Below, in pieces: positions 15,001 to 27,000 of a stretch of 64,000 nucleotides of DNA. This DNA is from Bradyrhizobium sp. C9 (lineage in GTDB: Bacteria; Pseudomonadota; Alphaproteobacteria; Rhizobiales; Xanthobacteraceae), in contig NZ_NWTG01000015.1 in NCBI RefSeq assembly GCF_002532045.1, positions 111,070-175,069 on the forward strand, written 5' to 3'. Position numbers and translations under genes: made by a program. The notes below the pieces were generated by a model. That model saw only the letters and a list, made by a program, of their open reading frames with translations. It was not told the origin of the DNA and did no database searches. Numbering within the stretch: the first letter of the stretch is position 1; the number at the start of each line of letters is the position of its first letter.

Positions 15001-18000
15001 CGACCCGAATGCCAATGCTGCCGTGCGCTCGCAATCAGTGCAGCGCGTCAACTACGACAGCGCCATCAACGGCCGCCTGGCGGTCTATGGACTCGGCGGC
15101 AACGACTACTTCGCGGTGGACGATAACGCGGCACCCACGACGCTCGACGGCGGCGCGGGCGACGACACCTTCCAGATCGGCCAGATCTACGGCTTGCAGC
15201 GTGATGGCAGCCAGCCGCAGACCCCGCAGCCGGTCGGCGACACGTATGGCGGTTCGGTGGTCGGGGCAGCGATGCCGCCGCCATTGACGGGAACGGCGGG
15301 GCTCGATGGCTTCCCGCAACTCGCCAATTCGCTGACGCCGCAGAGCATCTACGGCACGGTGGCGACGACGCGCGGCTGGCTCAGCGCCGGCGCGACATCG
15401 CCGCTGGTGGCGGAAGGCGGCACCGGCAACGACACGTTCACGGTCTACAGCAACCAGGCGCCGCTGCGGCTCGAGGGCGACGAGGGCAACGATCTGTTCA
15501 CGGTGCGCGCGTTTGCGCTGGCCGAGACCGACCCGATCAGCCACGACATCGTCTGGGTCGACCCGGTCCAGATGATCGCCAAACCGCTCTTGACCAAGGG
15601 CTTCTCGACTGCCGCCGAAACCGACATTCGTACCGGCGGCGGCGACAACCAGGTCCAATACAACATCAACGCGCCGGTCTCCGTGGATGGCGGCAGCGGC
15701 TTCAACAAGCTGGTCATCCTCGGCACCGAGTTCGCCGACCATATCGTTGTGACGGACAAGGGTATCTTCGGTGCCGGCCTGACCGTCACCTACCAGAACA
15801 TTCAGGTGCTGGAGGTCAATACGCTCGAAGGCGACGATACAATCGACGTGCTGAGCACGGCGCCCGGCATGGCGGTGCGCGTCGTCGGCGGGCTCGGCAA
15901 CGACACGATCAACGTTGCGGGCGATGTGGCGGGCGATGTCGTCTCGCGCGACATCAACGGCACCAGCAGCATGATCAACAACCGCGTCACGTCCGCCGAT
16001 CTGGCCTATAACGGCCTGGTGGCCGATGGCATCAGCCTCAGCGTGGCGCGGCCGGAGCAGGGCCAGGTCATCATCGACCAGAACGTGACCGGCGACCAAA
16101 GCCCTGGCACCACCGAAGTGACCGAAGGCCAGACTGACGACATCTACGGCATTCGCCTCGGCCACGCGCCGGTGTTCGGAGCGCATGTCTACGTCACCGT
16201 CTCGGCAGCGATGGCGGAGCAGGAGGCTCATGGCAACAACGGTTACCTGGGCGCGGGCGACATCATCGACAATCAAGGCAGCGGCGAGAGCGTGTGGCTT
16301 GCGACCAGCCAGGTCGGTCCGGGTGTACTGGTGGCGCCGGCGGCATACGACCGCGACGTCATGATCGACGGCACGCTGGTGCATGTCCCGGCACGGGCGC
16401 TGGTGCTCGAATTCGACAGCTCCAACTGGAACCAGGAGCAGATCGTTCACGTATGGACGCCGAACGACGGTACTCCCGAGGGCGACCGGACGGTGGCGAT
16501 CAGCCACACGGTGCTGAGCGACGACCCGTCGTACAACCATGCGCTCGTCAGCAACGTCGAGGTGAACATCCACGACGTGAACTTGCCGGCGGTCAAGGTG
16601 ACGCAGCTAGATCCGTTCAGCTCGGGCGGCCTGCCGCAATATGCGGGCAAAGTCGTCGACAACAATTCGATTGCGCTTGAGGGCGATGCGACGACCGCGG
16701 TCGGCGATCTCTATGCGATCGAGCTGACCAAGGCGCCGGTCGGCAATGTGACGGTGACCGTCAACGCGCAGGACGGCCGGGCCACCTTGAGCTCATCCGA
16801 CCCGCGCTTCGTCCAGGACCTGCAGGCCTACTCGGACCAGCCGGGCGCCTATCACATCGTCTTCAACTCGACGAACTGGAACAAGCCGGTGCTGGTGTCG
16901 ATCAACGCCATCAACGACCAGTCTCCGGAGAACCCGAGCGACACGCAGATCATCCAGTCGATTTACGCCCAGAAGACGCTGCCCGTCACCTTTGCGCAGA
17001 GCGCCACAGGCGACACGATCACGCGAACCGATGCGGGCGGCAGCTGGCTGTTCGACGGATTTGCGAAGGGCGAGCAGATCACGATTACCGGCGCCGGCGC
17101 CAACGACACCACCTATACGATCGCGAGCCTCGACTCGAAGACCCTGACGCTGACGGTTGCGAACACGGTCACGGCCGGCAGCTTCACCAAGACGTTTGCC
17201 ATCAACGGCGTGCCGAACACGACAGACAGCGAATACAACAGCGCCTCGGTCAACAACGGGCTGGACAGCACGCAGTCGATCTATGCGCGCATTCTCGACG
17301 ACGAGACGCCGGGCGTCTTCCTGCTGGAGAGCGGCGGCAGCACGCTCGTCACCGCGCAGACTGCTTCGGATCCGCCGACCACGACCGGCGACAGCTACAA
17401 GATGCGGTTGACGGGCGTGCCACTGGCGCCGGTCAGCATCGCGATCGTGACTGACGGTCAGACCGACATCAACGAAAACGATGCCACGATCACGTTGACC
17501 AAGATCGGCGGCAAGCAGCCGACCAAGCTGTTCACCGGCAATATCGTAATCAGCGGCAATACCATCACCCTGGGCACCGGCTCGGAATTGCTGAATTTCA
17601 TCAACGACGGCTTCCTGCCCGGGCAGGAGATCCGCATCCTCGGCACCAACCTGGTCACCACCGACTATCAGATCAGCAGCGCCGACAACGCCGTTACCGC
17701 GAATTCGATCACTCTGACGAGCGCGCCGACCGCCGGCACCTACAATGTCGCCACGATCGACTCGCTGCAGGACGCAGGCATCTACGCCTCCGGAGCGACC
17801 AACGTCGCCTACGCGGTCGGCAGCATGCCGTTCCTGATGTTCACCGGCGATATCACGATATCGGGCAACACCATCACCCGCAGCGACGTCGGCAGCTTTG
17901 TGAACGACAATTTCGCGCCGGGCGAGATCATCGAAATCCTGAATTCGAACAACATCCAGCTCGGCAGCAATGGCGCGCCTTCGTCGCCGGCGTTCTTCAC

Positions 18001-21000
18001 GATCGCAGCGGGCGGCGTGACCGACAAGACGCTGACACTGACGGCGGCGGTCACACCCACCGCCGGCACCTACACGGGCGCCAGCATCAACAAGATGCTC
18101 GACACGCTCACGCGCAAGGACGGCACCAGCTGGCTCGACAACGGATTCCTCGAGGGCCAGATTGTCGATATCCAGGGGATCGGCGGTATCGATCTGATCG
18201 AAAAGATCGACCTGATCACCGGCACGACCGCCAAGAAGCTCGACGTCATGGTGCTGACCGACCATCCGGCGGCGCCCGGCGGTGTCGTGCCCTATAGCGG
18301 CCGTCCGCTCGGCGGCGAAGGCACCGTTGTGACGGCAGCGAACGTCACGGTCACGCAAGAGGCGGCGGTCGTTACCTTCGCGCCGCCGAAGGCGAAGCCG
18401 GATGCGAACTATCCCGATACACCCGATCCGGTCAATTACCCCGGTCTTCCCGTTTGGTACCAGATGGTCACCGTGCCGCTGATCGGCGACCCCTATTTCG
18501 ACATTCAGCCGGGACATCAGAACCTGCGCGCGTTCCCGAAGATGGCGCATTTGCTCGACGGCATCCAGGGTCCGCTGTCGGTAGAGGGCGGCACGACCGC
18601 CGAGAACGTGTCGCTGGTGCCGGCGGTGCTGCTGCCGGGCGAGGCCAACGGGCCGTTGTTCAATATCCCGCCGCAGCCGCCCGAGTCGCAGGCGATCGAC
18701 ACGCTGAACATCTACAATGACGGCTCACTGGCGGGCGAGAGCGGTACGCTGACCTCGACCGCGCTCAACGGCTTCGGGATGGGCACTGGCGTGCTCGATT
18801 TCACCCGGCTGGCCGGCAATGGGCCGACCTTCGGCGAACCGCTGATCTATCCGCTCGGCATCAGCTACGGAACGATCAGCGTCAACCCGCAGACCGGACA
18901 GTTCACCACCGATGGCAGTCATTCGACGATCGAGGTGCTGAACATCTTCCTCGGTAGCGGCAACGACAATCTCAACGTGCAGAGCACGCTGATCCCGGGT
19001 CCGGACTACAACGCGGACGGCACGGTCGGCATTGCCGCCGAGCATGGCGGCATCACGACCATTCATGGCGGTGGCAATGCGCCGTTGCAGGTGAATGCCA
19101 ATGTGCCCGCGTTCGATATCGCGCCCGTCGCAGGCCAAGCCGGAATCTACACGCTGTCGCGCGAAGACCTGCAGTCTTGGGTCACGGCAGGGTTCGCCAT
19201 CGGCCAGGAGTTCATGCTGAGTATCGACGGCGGCACGACCGGCGCGTACACGGTGGTGGCCTTCGGTAGCGTGGCGCACGGCGCGAACAGCGTGCTGACC
19301 TTGCAACAGGTCGCTGGTCCGGCCACCACGACCGGCACCGGGCTCAGCGGCACGATCTCGGTGACCGACTATCTGCAGGTCAACAGCGGCCAGCAGATCG
19401 GCACCCAGACGACCGGCAGTTTCGACGTTTCGACTGCCAACGGCTTCGCCCGGATTGCCCGCGAGGACGGTTCGCCGTGGGCGTCGCTTGGCTTCGTCGC
19501 CGGACAGACGGTCTCGGTGTATCTGCCGGGCGGAAACGGCAAGCCCGTCAATATCGGCACGGCGACGATCGTCGGCTTCGATAACGGCAGCTCCGGCACC
19601 TATGGTCCGGGCTATGGCAGCGTGCTGCTGCTCAGCGGGATATCGCTGACGTCGACGACGAACGTCACGGGCACCGTGGCGGTCACCGGACGGTATCTGG
19701 TCTCCAGCGCGGCGGCCGGCCCGTTCTCCGTTACCACGAGCTCGATCACCCGTAAGGACGGCAAGAGTTGGTCCGCCGACAGCGGTTTCGTGATCGGCCA
19801 GGCGGTCGCGCTCGGCGGTCAACCGGGAGCCTGGATGGTCACCGGGTTCGAGAACAACGGCGCGACGCTGGACCTCAGTGGCGGCGATCTGACCAAGCTG
19901 CCCGCGATCCAGACCGTTGCAATGATGCGCGTCGGCGGCGACGACATCACCGTCAACGGCAGCAGCGACTTCGTCAACGGCAGCATGACCGTCAACGCGC
20001 CGGTCAACACCGACCCGGCCGGGACGCAGGATCGCATCGTCCGCGGCGACAGCAAGGCTTGGGACAGCGATAGCGGCTTCGCAGTCGGCCAGCAGGTCAC
20101 CGTCACTGCCGAGTTCAGCTTCCCGAACGTCACCTTCGCGCGCAGTGCGGCAGGCGATACGATCACCCGCAACGACGGCGGCAACTGGTCAACGGACGGC
20201 TTCGCAGCCGGCCAGACGATGGTGCTGTCCGGCACCACCAGCACCAATGGCAGCCTGACCAACAACGGCAGCTTCACAATCGCCGGGGTCAGCACCGACG
20301 GCAAGACGCTGATCCTGACCGCGGCGAACACGGTGGTCCCGACCGTCGGTTCTGAACCGATGACGGTCGAGCTGACCGGCGATTTCCTGGTCACCGGCTT
20401 CGCCACCACCAAGACCACCAACGACACGCTGTTGCTGGCCGGCTCGGGGCAAGCCGGGCAGACCGCCATCCTGCCGCGGCAGCCGAACGTTCCGATGACC
20501 GTCAACATCGGGTCGCCGCTCGTCGTCTACGGCGACACGACGCAGGACGGCGTTTGGTACGCCGGCAAGTCGTACCAGGCCTCCTCGCTCGGCAAGTTCA
20601 GCGGCAAGCCGATGCCGCACATGGACAACCAGGCGTTCACGATGACGACGCCAGGACCCGGTGCGACGAATCCGAGCGATACTGTGAGTGTGACGCTTGG
20701 TACGTTCGACACCGCCGACGGCACCTTCGGGACCATCACGCGCGCCAGCGGCAGCTGGGTCACCGATGGCTACAAGGTCGACGGACTTGTGACGATCGAC
20801 GGCGTCGCCGTCGGCGAAGTGAAGACGCTGAACGCTCTGACGCTGACGCTCGGCGGACTGACGCCGGCGTTTGCGGGCACCGGCACGGCAACGCACACGG
20901 TCAAGGAATGGAACACCGCGTCGATCAGGCTGCCCAACAACAGCCCGTTCGACCCTGGCTTCGTCACTGAAGGGCTGATCACGCTCGGCGCAACCTATAA

Positions 21001-24000
21001 CCAGATCAGCTTCGCACGCAGCGGCTCGGGCGACACGATCACCCGGCTAGATGGCGGTAGCTTCATCACCGACGGTTTCGCCGTCGGCGAGACCATCGCG
21101 GTGTCGCAATCGACTTACAACAACAGCAACTTCACGATCACCGGGGTCAGCCTGGACGGCAAGACGCTGACGCTCAATGCTGCGAACAGCGTGATCCCGA
21201 CACCGGTCGGCGGCAGCGAGAGCGCACGCATCACGATCGATATCGGCACCGTCGCCAAGGTTGGCTCGGAGTATCCGGTTACGTTTGCGGCCAACCCGGC
21301 CGGCGACACGATCACCCGCACCGATACCGGGAGCTGGATCACCGACAATTTCGTCATCGGGCAGACGATCTCGATCACCGGCACAGCGAAGAACGACGGC
21401 AATTACGAAGTGGCGGGAGTGACGGCGAAGGTCCTGACCCTGACTGCCAAGAGCGTCGTGACTGCCGAGACCGACACGGCGGCGATCAGCGGCCGTGCCG
21501 ACAGCAAACAGATCTCCGGCCTCACGTTCAGCGGCAATACGCTGAGCCGAGCCGGTGGCAGCTGGCTCCTCGACGGCTTCCTGCCGGGCGAACAGATCAC
21601 GGTCGCGCTGACCGCTCACAACAACGGCACACTGACGATCCAGAGCATCAGCGCCGACGGCAAGACGCTGACACTGACGACCAACGTCACCACCGAGACG
21701 AAGGTCACGGCTGCGATCGGTTGGGGCGCGCTGGCGAAGCACGACACGCTCGAGCTGATCGACCTGCAGCCGGGCTTCCTGGCATTCCTGCACGCGAACG
21801 CGGCCTCCAGCGGCGACGGCCAGGTGAACCTGACCAGCACGATCGTCGAGCGCAACCGGCTCGGGCAGAGCGCCGACTTCTTCGTGTTCCCGTTGGCGAA
21901 CCAGTATACGTTCAATGGCAACGATGTCATCGACGCGCACAACCTGTTCGCCGGCCTTCCAGACGGACAGTTGCCGACAGTCGGCATCACCGCCTATGGC
22001 GGCGCCGGCGACGACACCATCATCGGCAGCCAGGCCGGCGACCATCTCGCCGGCGGTTCGGGCAACGATACGATCCTCGGCGAGCGGGGCCAGGACCACA
22101 TCTACGGCGACAGCGGCTTTAACGTCGATGTCATCACCCGCGTCCTGACGGTCGCACAGGCCGCCGGCAATTCCGGCGCCCCGGACCTCGACCCGCTGAC
22201 CCCGGGTGCCAACAACCTGATCTACGGCGAGGCGCCGGGTGTCGGAGTGACGAGCTCGGATGTCTTCGGTGACAACAACGACGTGATCTTTGGCGCGCTC
22301 GGCGACATTACGCAGGCGACCGACGGCGCCCGCGACACCACAAAACCGTTGACTCTGGTGCCACAGCGCATCGAGACGACGCTGCTGGCGCGCGTCATCA
22401 GCAGCCAGTCGCGGCAGGTCGGCGGCAACAACACGGTTTACGGCAATGGCGGCGACGACATCCTGATCGGCGGTCCCGGCAACGATGCGCTCGACGGCGG
22501 CACGGGGCGCGACCTGGTGTTCGGCGACAATGTGACGTTGACGCGCGGTCTGATCGGCAGAACTTCCGGAGCAGGGCTGCTCGGCAACTACGCCAACCTC
22601 CGCTTCGAGACGCTGAGCGGTACGCAGATCTACAGCACCGGCGCGGCCACGGACACGGCAGCGGCCGGGCTCGACTACGCCAACGGCGTCCCGCAGGCCG
22701 ATCCGCGCGGCCACGCCAACTGGGGCGACTACCAGATCACGATGTACGACCCGGTGCCGGGTGGCTCGAATTCGGTGGCCGTGGCCAACAGCTACGGCAA
22801 CGATTACATCGCCGGCGGTCCCAACGACGACATGCTGTTCGGCGAGGCCGGCAACGACGTGATCCAGGGCGACGGCTCGATCGACTATGTCGCGCATCTG
22901 ATCAAGGATCTCGGCAATGGCATCATGGCGGTCGATCCGACCGACACGAAAGGCGGGCGCGTCGGCGTGACCGGTATCGGTCTTGGCACCAACATCGCCG
23001 GCAATCCGTTCCGTGACGCCAACAACGCGCTGAATCTCCGCCCGTCGTTCGACGGCGCATCAGATGGCCAGGACTACATTGAAGGTAATGCCGGCAACGA
23101 CATCGTGTTCGGCAACCAGAACCAGGACGATCTGGTCGGCGGCAGCTCCGACATGTTTAGCCTGAAGAGTCCGACCCTGCGGCCGGACGGCTCCGACCTG
23201 ATCTTCGGCGGCTCCGGCAACGCGATCGCGCTCAATGCGGCCGGCGACGCAACCGTCGATACCAGCAACGGCGGCATCAACATCACGACGAACCCGAACG
23301 GCCACGCCAACGACGCCGACAACATCGTCGGCGACAACGGCGACATCATCCGCCTGGTCGGCGTCAACGGCATCGTCGCGCCCCCGGTCGGATCGGCGGT
23401 GGTCGCCAATCTCACGATGAACGCCTACCTGACGACGACCGGCCTCCCGACCGTGGTGCAGAGCTACAACGGCTTCCTGCGCTTCAACTACGATAGCGGC
23501 CCCCACGATCCGGCGATCACGCTGTCGAAGGTTACGACCGGTGGTGGCGTGGTGGCGTATGACGATACGGTCAAGATCGTCGTGCGGGCGGTCAGGCTGC
23601 TCGACTACTCGCCGGGCGGACCGGATTTCAACGGCGCCGACCCGCTCAACCCGGCCAATGCCCACGGCGACATCGGCGCGGCCGACGAAATCCACGGCGA
23701 GAGCGGTGACGACGTCATCTACGGCGAGGTCGGCAACGACTGGCTGTATGGCGAGGGCCAGAACGACACGATGATCGGCGGCTACGGCAACGACTGGATG
23801 TCGGGCGGCACCGGCGACGATGGCATGCTTGGCGACGACGGCCGAATCTTCGTGAGCCGCAACAGCCTCAGCGCGACCTCCTCGGCCGCCAATTACAATG
23901 TCGGCCTCGGCGAGCCGCTCTATGGCGTGACCCCGCTGCTGCCGACCGACGGCGACCCCAAATACAGCAACGGCAACGCGCTCAACGAATACATCTACAC

Positions 24001-27000
24001 GCCCGGCAACATGCAAACCGACACCATCAACGTCAGCGGCGTGTTGAAATATTCGGTCGACATCACGCCGTTCAGCGCCGATCCGAACTGGAAGGGGACG
24101 CAGCCGACGGGCGACGAGTTCTCGTACGCAGGCGCCAAGCCGAACGAGCCCAACTCCGACGGCAAGACGACGATGCACTACGACGACATCATGTTCGGCG
24201 GTCTCGGCAACGACGAGATGCATGGCGGCTCGGGTGACGACGCGATATCCGGCGCCGAAGCGCTGCCGTTGTCCTATGCGCCGAAATACGCGGCAGACGG
24301 CACCCCGATCGGCCTCTACGAGATCGATTACTACCATCCGTTCAATCCGGGCAATGTGCTGGCCTTCAACCCCACTGACCCGGATGGCAAGTTCACGCAT
24401 CCGAAGATCGCGGGGCGCACCGGTGAGTTCGCGCTCTACGACGAAAACGATCCGCTGCGCGAGATCCTGCTCAACGCGGATGGAACAGCCTCGAAATGGG
24501 CGGCAGGCGCCACTCCGACCGGCGCACAGTTCTTCCTGAACTTCAACCAGAACTCGGGCGTGTACGTGCCCGGCGGAACGTCGCAGCAGAACGGCGGCCA
24601 GACCGTCACCTACGGTGCGGCCTACAACGACGGCAACGACGCCATCTTCGGCGACAACGGCAACGACTGGCTGGTCGGCGGAACCGGCAGAGACCATATG
24701 TACGGCGGCTGGGGCAACGACCTGCTCAATGCGGTCGATGACCAGACGGTGAATGGCGGGCTCAACAACGTGCCGGTCACGCAGCCGACCTATGAGGACC
24801 GTGCCTATGGCGGTGCCGGCAAGGACGTCCTGATCGCCAATACCGGCGGCGATCGCCTGATCGACTGGGTTGGTGAATACAACTCCTATCTGGTGCCGTT
24901 CTCCGAGTTCGGCATGGCCACCGTGAGCCGAACATTGCAGCCCGGCCTGCAGAGCTTCCTGTATGCGGAATCCCTGAGCGACGGCATCGACCCGACCCGC
25001 TTCTCGGATCTGAACGGCGGCGCGACACCGCCATTGCCGACCAAGAACGACCCGAATCCCGGCCGCAACGGCGAACCTGCCGGCGAGCTCGGTCTGGTGC
25101 TGCAGCAAGATAGCGCGTGGCACGGCCAGACCGGCGCACCGACCGATCCGCAGGCCGGCAATACGCCCGGCACGCAGCGCGACGTGTTGCGCAGCGCAAG
25201 CTTCACCGGCAACAGCTCGCCAACCGGCATGTTTGTGGCAGCGGGCAGTTGGAGCGTCGCCAGCGCAGCCTATTCGAACAGCCTGAGCACGGTGAGCGGA
25301 GACAATATCACTCTGTTCGATCTCGATGCCTGGCTGCCGACCTATTACGAGGTATCGGTCACGGCGAAGGTCGGCTATGGCGGCGCGAACCAGAACACCT
25401 ATGTCATCTTCGATTATCAGGCGCCGGACAACTTCAAATACGCCGGCATCGATGTCCTCAATAACCAGATCAAGATCGGTCAGCGGACAGCGTCGGGATG
25501 GACCGATCTTGCTACCCTGAGCGTCAAGGGCCTGGGCACCAACAAGCAGACCGCTTTCATGCTGGCCTCGAATTTCGGGACCGCAACGATCAGCTTCAAT
25601 GGCTACTCGGTCTCCTATACGTTCACGAACCCGCTCAATATGGGAACGCTGGGCCTCGGCACCAACAGTTCGCTGACCAACGTCACGTCCTATTCGGTGC
25701 AGAAGCTCCCGTTCACTCCGACTTACTCGGTCCTGGAGGACTTCTCGGACGGGGTTGCGAATAACTTCGTGCCGCAGAACGGAACCTGGACTACGACGAG
25801 CGGCACGAGCGGGCGCTATTTTGCGGTACCGCCTGCAAACGACGTCGCGCTCACGACAAGGCAGCTTGCCGTGGCACCGCTGTCGTATGTGGAATATTCG
25901 GCGACGGTCAACGCCAGCAAGGCGGGCACATCCGCCGGCTTGATCTTCGATTACACTTCGTCGAACGACTTCATCTATGCCGGCATCATTGCCGGCACGA
26001 ACCAAGTCGTGCTCGGACACCGCAGCAACGGCTCCTGGTACGTCGATGCGGTTGCGACTGCGACCATTACCGCCGGCACCGACTACAGCCTGCTCGTCGC
26101 GCTGAGCGAGACCGTCGCCAACAACGTCAACGTGGTGCTCAACGGCAAGAGCGTCCTCAGCTTCAACTACAACGGCCTCGTGCACGACGGCAGCGTCGGG
26201 CTCTACGCGCGCAACGGCAACGCCTCGTTCGACAACGTGCTGATCCGCGGCGACGACGTTGCCTATGCGCGCGGTGGCACGCCGCAGTCAGCGGCGCTTG
26301 CGGCGCCTCCGTCAACGGATGTCGCCACGGTGAGCGCCGATCAACTCAGCGCTCTGGTCGCGACTGCGAAGCAAGTGTGGACCGATGCCCTGGGTCCGGC
26401 TGATCCGCGACTCTCGGTGCTTGATCAGATCACTGTGTTGATCGCCGACCTTCCGGATCAGCTGCTCGGCGCCACGACCGGCAACACGATCGTGATCGAT
26501 AGCGACGCGGCCGGATGGGGCTGGTTCGTCGACCCGACGCCGGGCGACAATAGCGAGTTCACGATTCGGTTCGCCGACGGCGTGTTTGGGGCCTCTTCCT
26601 TGAGCCCGGCGGCCGGTCGGATGGACCTGCTCACCACGCTCGTCCACGAGATGGGCAACGCCATGCGGTTTGCCGAAGACACCGGCGACGATGTTGCAGG
26701 CAACACCCTGCTGGCCGGCGAGCGCCGTCTACCCGAACCGACCCAAGAGAAGGCACTGCCAGCCCCCACCGCTCTGCTGCAGAGCGGGATCATGGCGCAG
26801 CAATCGGCTCACCCTGTGGTGGCGCTGCCCGTGGGAGCAACGTTCGGCACGCCGGCCACCGCGACGGTGGCGGAACCCGTGGCAGCGTTCGCAAGCACCA
26901 ACGTGCCGCCTCCGGGTGCCACCTTGCCCTCTAACATTATTCTCAAACCCGGCTTCGAGACGCGGCAACCCGAAGCTACCGATCTTGGTGGAAATTTCGT

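Noticed and set aside
23060..26185. 1041-codon open frame on the minus strand
   Set aside because: It is antisense to the RTX and lectin-like parts of the giant gene, is rich in Arg/Val/Ala/Asp without domains, and arises from GC-rich codon bias.
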